Notes under the pieces: generated by a model
What the model was told of the DNA's origin: nothing
The model's database searches: none
What the model saw: the letters and a program-made list of their open reading frames with translations, nothing else
Source of the DNA: Prochlorothrix hollandica PCC 9006 = CALU 1027
Lineage (GTDB): Bacteria; Cyanobacteriota; Cyanobacteriia; Prochlorotrichales; Prochlorotrichaceae
Assembly: GCF_000332315.1 (NCBI RefSeq)
Contig: NZ_KB235933.1
Span: 1,517,668 to 1,581,667, forward strand
Length of the DNA stretch: 64,000 bases
Reading direction: 5' to 3'
Shown: positions 1-9,928 of the stretch, piece by piece
Numbering within the stretch: the stretch's first letter is position 1
Layout: each line of letters opens with the position of its first letter
Translations under genes and position numbers: made by a program

Positions 1-1995
1 GATAGGGAAGAATCGGGTTGATCCAAGACAATTTCCTGGATGGGCACCGGTTGACTGAGGGGCAACTGCTGCAAGTAGTCCAGGGGATGGTTGGGATCAA
101 AGGGGATTCCATCAAATAGGGTGAAGGTACTGAGACCGGGTTCTTGATCGGGCCAGCCCAGTTGGCGGGTTGCTTCCCCATACAGATCGAGGCGACGCAC
201 CCGCTCCAAAATCTCGACCCAGTTCTTGGGGAAGGGGGTCATGCCCCAACGGGCCATTTGGGTCAGGATCCACAGTCCTTCAGCCCGCCCAGGGGCGTTG
301 GCGCGATCGTTGTGGAATGCGTGGAAAGCCAGGGGAGATGGGGGCGTTGCGCTGAAACCCTGGGGATAGTCGGTGACAAAGCCCGGTTTCAGGTACTCCA
401 CCTCCACCCCCAGGTAGTCCGGTTGGGCCAAGATCTGGGCGATTTCCCATCGATTGCGGGGATCATCGCAGTATTCACAGGCCATCAACAGCGCTTTGAC
501 CAGGGCAAGGTGGGTTTGGGGATGGCGTTCCACCCAGTCTTCCCGCAGCCCCAACACTTTTTCGGGGTGACCGGGCCAAATGTCTAAGTCATTGGCGACG
601 GTGTAGCCAATGTCCTCTTGGATCGCCCAACTGTGCCAGGGGGATCCCACACAGTAGCCGTCAATGTTGCCTGCCTTGAGGTTCGCTACCATTTGGGGCG
701 GGGGAATGACCACAATTTTGAGATCCCGATCGGGATCAATGCCCCCAGAGGCCAGCCAGTAGCGCAACATCAAGTTCTGCATGGAGGCAGGATGGACGAC
801 TGCCAAGGTGTGGTCCGTACTACCGGCCAAGAAGGTTTTAAAATCAGCAGCGGTGCGAACTCCGGCTTCCTGGGCCTTGCGCCCCAGGGTGATGGCATTG
901 CCATTGCGGCTCAACACCATGGCTGTAATCATGGCTGTTGCCCCATTACCCCCCGCGCCGATGGTCATGGCCAGGGGCATTCCAGCCACCATGTGCGCCC
1001 CATCCAAGCGACCACTACGCACCCCTTGGCCAATGGATTTCCAACTGGCTTCCCGGCTCAAGGTTACCTCTGATAGGCCAAATTCCTTGAAGAATCCCTT
1101 TTCCTGGGCCACCACCAAGGGGGCACAGTCCGTGAGGGGGATAAAACCCAGTTGGAGATTGATTTTTTCCAGGCTATTGGCGCTGATGGCCACCGGGGGG
1201 GCTTGGTGTTTTTTGGCCCGTTTTTGTTGGCTGAGGAAGTAAATAATTTCGTTGCGGAGGCTGTAGTAGGAGGGGTGCTTGACCATCTCCAGACGGTGGC
1301 GAGGCCGCTCAATGGGAATGTCGAGAATTTGGCCAATGTGGGCCGAGGGACCATTGGTGAGCATCACCACCCGATCGGACAGCAATAGGGCTTCGTCCAC
1401 ATCATGGGTCACCATCAGGGCCGTGACCTGGTTAGCTTGACAGATTTGCATCAACTGCTCTTGGAGGTTGCCTCTGGTCAAGGCATCCAGCGCCCCAAAG
1501 GGTTCATCCAACAACAGCACTTTGGGCCGAATGGCTAGGGCACGGGCAATGGCTACCCGCTGCTTCATGCCCCCCGATAGTTCATGGGGGTAGCGATCGG
1601 CGGCGCGGCCCAAACCCACTGCCTTGATGTTTTCCTCGATGATCCCCCGCCGTTCTCCCTGGGGCAGTTGGCTTAAGGCGGTATCTACCGCTAAGGCGAT
1701 GTTCTCCCGCACGGTTTTCCAGGGCAGGAGGGAGTAGTTTTGGAACACCACCATGCGATCGGGTCCGGGTTTACGAATTTCTCGTCCTTCTAACACAGCC
1801 CCCCCATGGGTGGGCCGATCGAGACCAGCCACAATATTGAGGAGGGTGGATTTGCCACAACCCGAGTGACCAATGAGGGAAACAAATTCCCCTTTTTTAA
1901 TTTTTAGTTCAATATTCTTGAGGGCAATGTATTCCCCCCCATCCGGCAGGGCAAAAATCTTATCAACGTGATCAATTTCAACGTAAGCAGACATG
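1..1995 (-). CDS. nrtC: Nitrate ABC transporter ATP-binding protein NrtC, ATPase plus NrtA-like domain (partial at window edge)
   Basis: Cytoplasmic ATPase of the high-affinity nitrate/nitrite importer NrtABCD. The frame opens with ATG at 1995 and is still open at base 1, so the extreme C-terminus and stop lie outside; the 665 residues seen are close to the family's usual length. Residues 1 to about 250 are an ABC ATPase: Walker [10 protein letters not shown] at 42-50, signature LSGGMKQR, Walker [13 protein letters not shown]. From about residue 280 a second domain resembles the NrtA solute-binding protein ([19 protein letters not shown], then [15 protein letters not shown]), the fusion that separates NrtC from NrtD and is known to mediate nitrate-sensitive regulation. 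It is the third gene after nrtA and nrtB; nrtD is expected beyond the edge. A MITE-B copy lies in the nrtB-nrtC spacer. Confidence 0.93.
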
Positions 1996-2119
1996 GGCAA
2001 ACCAACGAAAAGGGTAACGGTCTCAGGCAAGGGGTCAGAGCCTAGGGGGATCAGGGGCCAGGGATATCTGCATCCCCAGGGGAGCAATTTTCTCCGTGCC
2101 ACTGTGGGCATTGGGGTTA

Positions 2120-2222
2120 TACAGCAACCCTAAATCAGTTGTAGGCATCTCGATGGCTGAAACCCTTGGTGTGGTGTGCCCCCGGAGGGGGCACACCACA
2201 CGACCAATTTAGGACTACTGTA
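2120..2222 (+). mobile_element. MITE-B copy 1 (TA-flanked hairpin element) between nrtB and nrtC
   Basis: About 103 bp, bounded by TA at both ends. Imperfect terminal inverted repeats have the form TACAGCARYCCTAAAT. A central perfect hairpin has arms GTGTGGTGTGCCCCC and its complement around a GGA loop. The same element recurs at 3367, 27243, 31980, 52146, 55962 and 63725. It contains no coding capacity. It sits in the intercistronic spacer of the nrt genes, so it should be transcribed. Confidence 0.85.
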
Positions 2223-2263
2223 GCGGGTGGTTTCGCTGCCTATCCCAATGTTCGAGGGACCCG

Positions 2264-3085
2264 TTAGGATTTGGTTCCTTTAACCACTAAGTCTCCTAAG
2301 AAAGAAATTAGCTTATCTAGCAATAACCCCACGAGGCCCACATAAAGAAGGGCCAAAATAATTTCGCTAATGAGGGAACTATTCCAGGCATCCCAAATAA
2401 AGAAACCGATACCAACGCCACCAATGAGCATTTCCGCAGCTACGATCGCCAACCAAGACAAACCAATGCCAATGCGCAGGCCGGTGAACACATAGGGCAC
2501 CGTAGCGGGAAAAAGAACATGGATAAAATATTGCCAGCGGGACAATTGCAAGACCTGGGACACGTTGCGATAGTCTTGGGGCAGTTGCTGTACTCCAATG
2601 GATGTGTTAATAATAATGGGCCAAATTGCCGTAATAAAAATTACAAAAATTGCCGAGGGTTCACTGTCTTGGAGGGCCGCTAGGGAAATGGGCAACCAAG
2701 CCAGGGGCGGGACGGTGCGCAAAACCTGGAAAATTGGATCAAGGGCATCATAAATGAGGGTACTGCTGCCAATGATCATGCCTAATACAATGCCGACAAT
2801 AGCTGCTGCAATAAAACCGACGGCTACCCGCTGGAGACTGGCCAGAATTTGCCAAAATAGTCCTTTATCGGTGCCCCCATTATCAAAGAAAGGATTAATA
2901 ATCAATTCCCAAGTGTCTTCGACAACGGCGATCGGACCCGGTAAGTTGGCATCAGGACTGGCACACAGTAATTGCCAAATCCCCAAAAAGATCACGATCG
3001 CAAGGGTTGAAGTACCCAACCGACCAAACTTTTTTAACTGGTCAAGGGGGGTCGATCGAGAACGGCGATGGGAGGTGGTGGCCAT
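2264..3085 (-). CDS. nrtB: Nitrate ABC transporter permease NrtB
   Basis: Inner-membrane permease of the nitrate/nitrite importer, 273 residues, the usual size. Several hydrophobic segments are visible: the first at about 25-45 (STLAIVIFLGIWQLLC), others near 90-115 and 140-200. The conserved cytoplasmic loop that docks on the ATPase follows the central transmembrane region (YFIHVLFPATVPYVFTGLRI). The protein belongs to the SsuC/NrtB/TauC binding-protein-dependent family, and its position between nrtA and nrtC settles the substrate as nitrate. It is separated from nrtA by more than 400 bp of nested mobile repeats and from nrtC by another MITE-B. Such spacers are unusually long for this operon and are explained by insertion. 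Confidence 0.95.
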   Translation of the reverse strand: MATTSHRRSRSTPLDQLKKFGRLGTSTLAIVIFLGIWQLLCASPDANLPGPIAVVEDTWELIINPFFDNGGTDKGLFWQILASLQRVAVGFIAAAIVGIVLGMIIGSSTLIYDALDPIFQVLRTVPPLAWLPISLAALQDSEPSAIFVIFITAIWPIIINTSIGVQQLPQDYRNVSQVLQLSRWQYFIHVLFPATVPYVFTGLRIGIGLSWLAIVAAEMLIGGVGIGFFIWDAWNSSLISEIILALLYVGLVGLLLDKLISFLGDLVVKGTKS

Positions 3086-3160
3086 GGTTTCAAGTCAACA
3101 ATGCAAGGGTGAATAGGAAAACTAGAGCAAGGTCTAGGGCAGGGGCTTAGCCCCTTATAT

Positions 3161-3473
3161 TTGAGAGGGTCTATTTCACATTGGCAGATTCCCCAATTTT
3201 GGTAGGGGCAATCCCCCCGTGGTTGCCCCGGCTGTGGGTCCCCAAGAGGGTCGGCACGGGGGCGAGAACCCTACCTGAGATCGATGGTTCCCAGGTGAAA
3301 TCCACCCCGTTGATCCGGCTCTGACCGGCGATCGTGGGGCTGCAACCCTACTCACTTTCCCCTGAATACAGCAACCCTAAATCAGTTGTAGGCATCTCGA
3401 TGGCTGAAACCCTTGGTGTGGTGGCCCCCTCCGGGGGCACACCACACGACCCATTTAGGACTGCTGTAGTTAC
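3161..3473 (+). mobile_element. MITE-A copy 3, 5'-truncated and interrupted by MITE-B
   Basis: Similarity to the intact 283-bp MITE-A copies begins at about 3161 (TTGAGAGGGTCTATTTCAC) and runs to the right end. That end is split: CCCCTGAA up to 3366, then MITE-B (3367-3468), then GTTAC at 3469-3473. Removing MITE-B and one TA restores CCCCTGAATAGTTAC, the intact right terminus. The first roughly 65 bp of the element are absent. It lies in the spacer between nrtA and nrtB. Confidence 0.85.
3367..3468 (+). mobile_element. MITE-B copy 2, inserted into the right end of MITE-A
   Basis: TACAGCAACCC at the left and GGACTGCTGTA at the right, with the target TA duplicated at both edges. The left hairpin arm lacks one T compared with the other copies. 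The insertion point is inside the terminal repeat of a MITE-A copy, so MITE-B moved after MITE-A was in place. Confidence 0.9.
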
Positions 3474-3523
3474 TAGTCCGATGGGGTTCTCGATTCGGTT
3501 ATACATCGAGCTACCCCATCGTC

Positions 3524-4861
3524 TTAGACTTTTTTAATCTTCAGAGAACTGAGGTAAGCGTTAGGATTTTCGGGGTCAAAGGTCACCCCATCAAAGAAGG
3601 TTTCTATGCCACGGGAGGAACTGGCGGGAATGGCAGCATCTTGGCCCAGAGCCTTAGCGGCTGCTTGCCAGAGGTCTTCCCGATTCACCTGATCCACAAG
3701 GGCTTTGGTGTCGGTGTCGGGCTTGAGGTAGCCCCAGCGAATGTTTTCCGTGAGGAACCAAAGGTCGTGGCTCTTGAAAGGATAGGAGGCGCTGCGATCC
3801 CAGTAGGTTTGCATCAGGGTGGGATCGTCTAGGGTGCGACCGCTACCGAAGTCGAAAATCCCCTTGGAGCGATCGAGGATGTCCTCCACCGGCACCTTAA
3901 ACCACTCCCGTTTTGCCAGGATATTGCACATTTCATCCTTATTTTCTGGCATATCACACCAGATTTGAGCCTCCTGAACCGCCATGATCAGCGCCTGGGT
4001 CGCTTTGGGATTGGCATCGACCCAATCCGCCCGCATCCCAAACGCCTTCTCCGGGTGATCCTTCCACAGTTCTCCCGTCGTCAAGGCACCGTAGCCAATG
4101 GCCTGGTTCACCGTTTGCAGGGGCCAAGGTTCGCCCACACAGAACGCTTCCATGGCATCCACCTTCATGTTGGCCACCATCTGGGGCGGAGGTACGACGA
4201 TGGTCGAGATATCGTTATCCGGGTCAATGCCCCCTGCTGCCAGCCAGTAGCGGATCCAGCAGTCATGGGTTCCGCCGGGGAAAGTCATGGCCACCTTGAT
4301 ATCCTTTCCCCCTGCCTTCGCCTGCGCAAAAGCCTCCTTCAGGGGACTGCTATCCAAACCAATCTTCAGATCTTTGTAGGCATTGGACAGGAGAATCCCT
4401 TGGCCATTGACATTGAGGCGGGCCAGGATATACATGGGCAGGGGCTTGCCATCGGTCACGATCCCGGCGGTCATCAGATAGGGCATTGGCGTTAAAATAT
4501 GTGCCCCGTCAATACCGCCACCGGCAGAACCCAGTACCAAATTGTCGCGGGTGGCACCCCAGGAAGCCTGCTTTGAGACATCCACATCAGGCATGCCATA
4601 TTTGGCAAAAATCCCTTTTTCCTTGGCAATAATCAGGGGAGCCGCATCGGTGAGGGCAATGAAACCCAGCTTGGCAGTGGTGACTTCAGGGGTATCTAAA
4701 GCGGCAACAGGACTAGGGGCAGCGCTATTACCAGATGCGGGGGTTGTCGTTGCTTCAGGGGTAGGAGACGTGCTGGTGGGACTACAAGCATTGAGAAGGA
4801 GTGTTGTGGCCGTAGAAGCACCAGCGGTAATTAGAAAGTTCCGACGGGACAGTGGGGTCAT
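3524..4861 (-). CDS. nrtA: Nitrate-binding lipoprotein NrtA
   Basis: Periplasmic nitrate/nitrite-binding protein, 445 residues, normal for the family. The N-terminus carries a twin-arginine signal (SRRNFL at 5-10) followed by a lipobox LLLNAC with Cys26 as the likely lipidated residue, so it should be exported folded and anchored to the membrane. The mature part matches the NrtA-like domain of NrtC (GFIALTDAAPLIIAKEKGIF and [19 protein letters not shown]), with a Thr/Ser/Pro-rich linker at about 27-55. It is the first gene of the nrt cluster. No clear Shine-Dalgarno sequence lies directly before the ATG at 4861; the leader instead contains 17-bp pyrimidine-rich repeats. Confidence 0.95.
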   Translation of the reverse strand: MTPLSRRNFLITAGASTATTLLLNACSPTSTSPTPEATTTPASGNSAAPSPVAALDTPEVTTAKLGFIALTDAAPLIIAKEKGIFAKYGMPDVDVSKQASWGATRDNLVLGSAGGGIDGAHILTPMPYLMTAGIVTDGKPLPMYILARLNVNGQGILLSNAYKDLKIGLDSSPLKEAFAQAKAGGKDIKVAMTFPGGTHDCWIRYWLAAGGIDPDNDISTIVVPPPQMVANMKVDAMEAFCVGEPWPLQTVNQAIGYGALTTGELWKDHPEKAFGMRADWVDANPKATQALIMAVQEAQIWCDMPENKDEMCNILAKREWFKVPVEDILDRSKGIFDFGSGRTLDDPTLMQTYWDRSASYPFKSHDLWFLTENIRWGYLKPDTDTKALVDQVNREDLWQAAAKALGQDAAIPASSSRGIETFFDGVTFDPENPNAYLSSLKIKKV

Positions 4862-4903
4862 AAAAGGGGGGTACTACCGATCGTTGGGAAGAGTCAGGAC
4901 AAA

Positions 4904-4984
4904 GCAAGAGGAGCAACAAGACAGGAGGAGCAACAAGACAGGAGGAGTAACAAGACAGGAGGAGTAACAAGACAGGAGGAGTAA
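4904..4984. repeat. 17-bp tandem repeat in the nrtA leader
   Basis: Four full units of CAAGACAGGAGGAGYAA (4917-4933, 4934-4950, 4951-4967, 4968-4984) plus a partial unit before them. Read as nrtA mRNA (minus strand) each unit contains CTCCTCC, which resembles the anti-Shine-Dalgarno end of 16S rRNA. The remaining sequence to 5500 has no gene that I can support. An inverted repeat CGGTA-N6-TACCG is at 5053-5068. Confidence 0.85.
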
Positions 4985-5521
4985 CGAGATTGATCACATC
5001 TTCAAGGAGATCGCCAGGGGAAGTCTGAAGGGGAAGTCTGATCCTCAAATTTCGGTAATGAAATACCGCAAAATGCGTCAGAACTCCCACAAGAAACAAC
5101 AGAAAACACGAGAAGTAGCAGAAATCCCACAGATTCAAATCAAGCTAGTCCACTACCGAGGATTATGGGCTGATAAACTCAGCTTTATGAAGAAACATTA
5201 ATAAAACAGTGCCCATCAAATGAGTATTGAAAACTACAGATCCCCTATTGTTTTTCTGCTTTTATGCAATAAACGCATCTTGATCTTCTGTTTATTGATA
5301 CAACCCCGCCCCTGGGAGACTCCCCTCCACGGGCACCCGGGCTAACCACAGCGATCGCCCCTGGAATGCCGACCCCCTAGGGGACACCTTGAATCATGCA
5401 AATTTTGGGGGTAATGCCCAGGCCAGCATCAGGATTCTGGCAATGGCTGAAAGGGACTATGCCCACCACACCCATGGCTGATACCCGATTAGTCTCCTCA
5501 AAAGCCATATAAAAAGCCATA

Positions 5522-5564
5522 TAAAAAGCCATAGGGCGGAGTTTGTGCAATCCACCCTATGGCT
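5522..5564 (-). terminator. Rho-independent terminator of the pcb genes
   Basis: Arms AGCCATAGGG (5527-5536) and CCCTATGGCT (5555-5564) form a 10-bp stem with an 18-base loop. On the minus strand the stem is followed directly by TTTTTAT. It lies 140 bp after the pcbC stop and is oriented to end minus-strand transcription. The T-rich tail is part of a short direct repeat AAAAGCCATAT at about 5501-5530. Confidence 0.75.
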
Positions 5565-5703
5565 ATGAAATATTTTCGTGTAGGACTCAACGTTTCCGTA
5601 GGTTCCAACCCTGCAACCCAAAGATTGGGCAACTCAAAGGCAGAGGGGAAAGGCTAAGGTGACTCAGTCCCTTAAGCTTGAATCTTCCCCTAACCGTCAG
5701 ACC

Positions 5704-6819
5704 TTAACCCCGGCCAAAAAGACCTTTCTTCTTGGGGGGTTCTGGTTGAGGCTTGCCTCGGCCAATGAAGGTGCGGGCCGGGGCGGGGGCAACCCGAGTC
5801 ATGCCAAAACGTCCGCGCTGGGGAGCAGGAGGCGTGTAGGGCACCGGCTCACCGCCAGCACGGGCACGGGTCGCATGCCACACATGACCCACCAGGAGCA
5901 GAACCCCTAGAATATACTGAACCGCAGCGGCTCCAGAACGCTCAGGGCCGTAGAACTGGGGAGGATAAGCTGCATCACAGTAGCGGACAAAGAATCCGGA
6001 CAGCAGACCCATCCAGCCCACAGCGCCAAGGCTGTAGGACAGAATCGCTTCCCCAGAGAAGGAGAAGGGCTTGGCACCAATGGCGAAGGGCTTGGTCAAA
6101 ATGTGCCAAGTTCCACCAATCAGTTCCAGGATACCGATGTAAACATGACCGCCAATAATGTCGGGCAGGTTGTCCACCGAAGACATGCCTAAACCGTTGA
6201 ATTGGCCATGGTTAAAGCCAAAAACATAGCCGAAGATATCAGCCGGGTTTAGGTTGGGAGATACGGTGTGCACGGTACCCAGGGAGGCATCATACACGCC
6301 ACCCCAGAACATGGCCTTAGCCACAAATGCTAAGCAAAGGATCCCCAACAATAGGAGGTGGTGACCGAGGATGAGGCTGAGTTGCTTGGTATCGCCCCAG
6401 TCGTAATGGAACTTGGGTGCTAAAGCACCACCTTCCGCTAGGATGGCAGGACCTTTAAAGGTGTGGAACAAACCACCAGCCCCTAGAACGGCGGAGGTCA
6501 CCAGGTGAAGAATCCCGATCACGAAGTAGGGGTAGGTATCCACCACGGTACCATCGGGACCAATGCCAAAGCCTAGGGTGGCTAGGTGAGGTAAAAGACC
6601 TAACCCTTGCTCATAGAAGGGCACGTCGGGAACATAGCGGGCTACTTCCAATACGGTAATGGAACCGGCCCAAAAAGCAATCAAGCCAGCATGGGCAATG
6701 TGGGCACCCAAGAGCTGACCCGACAAGTCTACGAGGCGGATATTACCAGCCCACCATTGTTCATCGAGGCTGAACCCTGCGGGTTCATTATTGCCCCGTC
6801 TGTTAAGCGCTGTTGTCAC
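5704..6819 (-). CDS. pcbC: Chlorophyll a/b-binding light-harvesting protein PcbC
   Basis: Thylakoid antenna protein of the IsiA/CP43-like Pcb family, expected to bind chlorophylls a and b around photosystems. Start chosen as GTG at 6819, because GGAGG lies 9 bases before it (a TTG 24 bases further upstream is the longer alternative). This gives 371 residues. Family hallmarks are WWAGN near the N-terminus, [38 protein letters not shown] and [12 protein letters not shown], with about six hydrophobic segments. It is the most diverged of the three genes here and carries a C-terminal extension of about 45 residues rich in Pro, Arg and Lys (ends [13 protein letters not shown]) that the other two lack. 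It is last in the tandem pcbA-pcbB-pcbC set. Confidence 0.93.
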   Translation of the reverse strand: MTTALNRRGNNEPAGFSLDEQWWAGNIRLVDLSGQLLGAHIAHAGLIAFWAGSITVLEVARYVPDVPFYEQGLGLLPHLATLGFGIGPDGTVVDTYPYFVIGILHLVTSAVLGAGGLFHTFKGPAILAEGGALAPKFHYDWGDTKQLSLILGHHLLLLGILCLAFVAKAMFWGGVYDASLGTVHTVSPNLNPADIFGYVFGFNHGQFNGLGMSSVDNLPDIIGGHVYIGILELIGGTWHILTKPFAIGAKPFSFSGEAILSYSLGAVGWMGLLSGFFVRYCDAAYPPQFYGPERSGAAAVQYILGVLLLVGHVWHATRARAGGEPVPYTPPAPQRGRFGMTRVAPAPARTFIGRGKPQPEPPKKKGLFGRG

Positions 6820-6979
6820 AACTACATTCCTCCATCGCTGCAACGATCTTAAGAGAGGGGTCTGCTCGGCCCTATGATGAAGGCTTAGTTCCTCCAGATC
6901 AAGGGCAACAGACCCAATAAAGCTATCAAAAAACTAAAGTTATACCCCAAGGGTTAGGGTAACTGTGATTCCAAAAACC

Positions 6980-8023
6980 CTAGTTAGAGAGGGTTGCAAA
7001 GGCATTGCTGACCTTTTTGAAATCAAACCCAATGGCACGAATGGCATGCCACAGGTGACCCTGTAGGACGAAGAACGCCAGATAGAAGTGGACGTTGCAT
7101 AACCAAGCACGGGCACTATAGACTCCGGCGGGCAGATCAACGCTGTCCACAAAGTAGGGCATGATGTTGAATTGCAGTTCTAAGGGGGGTCCAAAGAACT
7201 CAATGGGGTAGGCCAGGGTATTGACCGCAGAGAAGTAGGCGGCTGCAAAGCCTAGCATGGAGAGACCGGCTAGGGCAGAGGACAGCAGACCTTCAGCGGA
7301 GAAGAGGGATGCCAGCAAACGCTGTGCCCAAGCAAACGGTTCTTGGGTGATGTGCCAAACCCCACCACTGAGAAGCACAACGCCAATGAAGGCATGGCCA
7401 GAGGCTAAGTCTTCTAGGTTATTGACAAAGAAGGGGTTGTGCTCAGGGGTGAACCAGCCATACTCAAAAATAACGGAGAGAATGGTGGCACCGGGGTTAG
7501 AGACAATGCGCACATCGCCGATGGTGGAATCGTAAACGCCGTGGAAGCGAATCCAACCGACGAAGAAGATTGCCCCCAATCCGAGCAGCAGCAGGTGATG
7601 ACCCAGAATTAAGCCCAGTTGCTTGGGATCATCCCAGCTAAAGGCAAATTTGGAGTCGCTACCCTCACCAATGCTTTCTGGGCCAAAGCGAACATGGAAG
7701 ATGGCACCGAAGGCAAAGACAAAGCTAGAGATGAGGTGAACGGCACCGATCGCCGTGTAGGGGAAGGTGTTAACAACAACACCGCCGGCACCGACACCAA
7801 TACCCAGGGCGGCGAGGTGGGGGATTAAAATTAATCCCTGCTCACCCATGGGGATGCTGGGGGTATAACGGGCCACCTCAAACAGGGTGATGGCCCCAGC
7901 CCATAGGACAATAAAAGAAGCTTGAGCCACGTGGGCTGCAAGCCATAGACCGGTACGATCGGCAAAGCGAGAGTTGCCTGCCCACCAGCCATAATCAACA
8001 TTCCGACTTCCGTATGTTTGCAT
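6980..8023 (-). CDS. pcbB: Chlorophyll a/b-binding light-harvesting protein PcbB
   Basis: Second Pcb antenna gene, 347 residues. The open frame extends upstream to 8107, but the ATG at 8023 (MQTYGSRNVDYGWWAGN) is preceded by AAGGA and aligns with the PcbA start, so it is preferred. The sequence is very similar to PcbA throughout ([57 protein letters not shown]). Six transmembrane helices with conserved histidines for chlorophyll ligation are expected from the CP43-like fold. It is flanked by pcbA 195 bp upstream and pcbC 160 bp downstream, all on the minus strand. The close PcbA/PcbB similarity suggests a gene duplication. Confidence 0.95.
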   Translation of the reverse strand: MQTYGSRNVDYGWWAGNSRFADRTGLWLAAHVAQASFIVLWAGAITLFEVARYTPSIPMGEQGLILIPHLAALGIGVGAGGVVVNTFPYTAIGAVHLISSFVFAFGAIFHVRFGPESIGEGSDSKFAFSWDDPKQLGLILGHHLLLLGLGAIFFVGWIRFHGVYDSTIGDVRIVSNPGATILSVIFEYGWFTPEHNPFFVNNLEDLASGHAFIGVVLLSGGVWHITQEPFAWAQRLLASLFSAEGLLSSALAGLSMLGFAAAYFSAVNTLAYPIEFFGPPLELQFNIMPYFVDSVDLPAGVYSARAWLCNVHFYLAFFVLQGHLWHAIRAIGFDFKKVSNAFATLSN

Positions 8024-8218
8024 AATCCTTGTTCCAACGAAACTCTGTATCTCAGTACAAGCAATAATGGCAATGGGACTAAGGGCTGTGGTGAAGGAGG
8101 GTGTCACTCCATGCTTGAGAGAGACTCAAGGCGGTGCCACCCTCCATTAGGTCGAGCCGTTAGTGCTCCATTACCCTGACAGTCGCTTTAATTACCTGGG
8201 GGTAAGTAGCGATGGTCT

Positions 8219-9271
8219 TTAGGCTTCGCCAGAGAGAGAACCGAGGGCTTGGGGAATTCGCTTGAAGTCGAAACCCAGGGCGCGAAGGGCGTGCCACAGG
8301 TGACCTTGCAGAACAAAGAACGCCAAGAAGAAGTGAACGTTACACAGCCAAGCCCGAGCGGTGTGGGCACCGTTGGGAAGATCAATGGTATCCACAAAGT
8401 AGGGAGCGACACTGAACTTCAGTTCTAAGGGAGGGCCGAAGAACTCGACGGGATAAGCTAGGGTGTTCACGGCAGAGAAGTAAGCAGCCGCAAAGCCCAG
8501 CATGGAGAGACCAGCGAGGGAGGCGGACAGCAGACCTTCGGGCGAGAACAGGGAGGCCAGCAAGCGCTGTGCCCAGGGGAAGGGAGCCTGGTTGATGTGC
8601 CAGAACCCACCGGCTAGGAGAACAACGGCGATGTAGGCATGACCAGAGGCCAGGTCTTCCAGGTTGTTCACAAAGTAGGGGTTGTGGTCAGGGGTGAACC
8701 AGCCGTACTCAAACAGGACGGACAGGATGGTGGCACCGGGGTTGGTAACCACGCGCACTTCACCAATGGTGGAGTCGTAGACCCCATGGAACCGCAGCCA
8801 GATGACAAACAGCAGGGCTGCGTAACCTAAGGTGAGGAGGTGGTGACCGAGGATGTTCCCCAGTTTGGCCGCGTCATCCCACTCAAAGTGAAAGTTCTTG
8901 GCGAACTCAAAGTCACTTTGGGATAGATCTTCGGGACCTTTGAGGGCGTGATATAACGCACCTGCGCCAAAAACAGCGGAGGCAACGAGGTGAATAACAC
9001 CAATGACGAAGTAGGGGTATGTGTCAACGACTTGACCGCCACTCCCGATACCCCAGCCTAAGGTTGCTAGGTGGGGAATTAGAATTAAACCCTGCTCACC
9101 CATGGATACGTCAGGGTTGTAACGAGCGAGTTCAAATAAGGTGATGCCACCAGCCCAAAAGGTGATCAATGCGTATTGGGCGATGTGGGCGGATAGCCAT
9201 TTGCCTGACTGTAGGGCAAAGCGGCTGTTACCAGCCCACCAGCCATATTCAGGCGTAGCAGTTGTTGCCAT
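8219..9271 (-). CDS. pcbA: Chlorophyll a/b-binding light-harvesting protein PcbA
   Basis: First gene of the Pcb antenna cluster, 350 residues starting [24 protein letters not shown] sits 7 bases before the ATG. Conserved blocks include [86 protein letters not shown] and [17 protein letters not shown]. Pcb proteins form the membrane chlorophyll a/b antenna that replaces phycobilisomes in prochlorophytes. The spacing suggests co-transcription with pcbB and pcbC up to the terminator at 5522-5564. Naming A, B, C follows gene order; the family assignment is certain, the letter less so. Confidence 0.95.
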   Translation of the reverse strand: MATTATPEYGWWAGNSRFALQSGKWLSAHIAQYALITFWAGGITLFELARYNPDVSMGEQGLILIPHLATLGWGIGSGGQVVDTYPYFVIGVIHLVASAVFGAGALYHALKGPEDLSQSDFEFAKNFHFEWDDAAKLGNILGHHLLTLGYAALLFVIWLRFHGVYDSTIGEVRVVTNPGATILSVLFEYGWFTPDHNPYFVNNLEDLASGHAYIAVVLLAGGFWHINQAPFPWAQRLLASLFSPEGLLSASLAGLSMLGFAAAYFSAVNTLAYPVEFFGPPLELKFSVAPYFVDTIDLPNGAHTARAWLCNVHFFLAFFVLQGHLWHALRALGFDFKRIPQALGSLSGEA

Positions 9272-9928
9272 TCCAATGCTCCTTGAGAGGTTTGCACCAA
9301 GGCCGTACCTCAGCGTTTCCGTAAACTTATTACAAAAGGCTGAGCTAAACTATGTACGAGTAAAGCAAATTTAAAGGATTGCTCTCATAATCTTAGGGTC
9401 TGTTGTTGCCACCCAAAGGGTTCCTAATGAATATGTTTACAAAACTTTGCATTCTTTTAAGGGACAGCAAAGTGATTCATCGGGATGGTTCTAGGTGGGG
9501 GTCTTTCCTGGCCTGTATTCCTTGTGGAGAGCAGCTTAGGTCTCTTATTCCTTGGGATTGAGCAGTATAAATACTCAGGCACCTTGGGACTAAAAAAGAG
9601 GGATTTAGGATCCCATTCTTAGGAATCCTGACCTTTGGGAGAACAACTTTAGGGTCAGCTTAATACAACTTTATTTTTTATTTTGTTAAGAATCTTAAAC
9701 TTGCATCCCAGGCTGTCTGCTGGGGGGGATTGTTTCTTAGGGACTGACTGATGGACACAAGTCCCGGAAGCGACGCAAACTCCTAACGAAATTTCAAGGG
9801 TTTCAGGAGATCTGCCAGTTAACCAGCCCTAGGCAGCCATGAGAGACGGGTTGCTGGGGGCTAGTGTTTGATGGCTCGCTGTTCGAGGGTTCGCTGCTTT
9901 GGGATTCGCTGCTTTGGGATTTGATGCC
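9272..9928. promoter_or_regulatory. pcbA upstream region, no gene seen
   Basis: About 650 bp between pcbA (minus) and the 3' end of the sensor kinase (minus). It must contain the promoter for the pcb cluster. I see an AT-rich stretch at 9300-9470 but no -10/-35 pair that I would defend, and no open frame of note. Bases 9862-9925 carry degenerate TTCGCTGCTTTGGGA-like direct repeats just after the kinase stop. Confidence 0.4.

Noticed and set aside
5053..5068. NtcA binding site upstream of nrtA
   Set aside because: The inverted repeat CGGTA-N6-TACCG has a 6-base gap where NtcA requires GTA-N8-TAC. It could bind another regulator, but I cannot support NtcA.
4782..5138. 118-residue hydrophobic frame upstream of and overlapping nrtA
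   Set aside because: Its repeats come from the 17-bp tandem unit (three units keep the frame), and it overlaps the nrtA start. No family match was seen.
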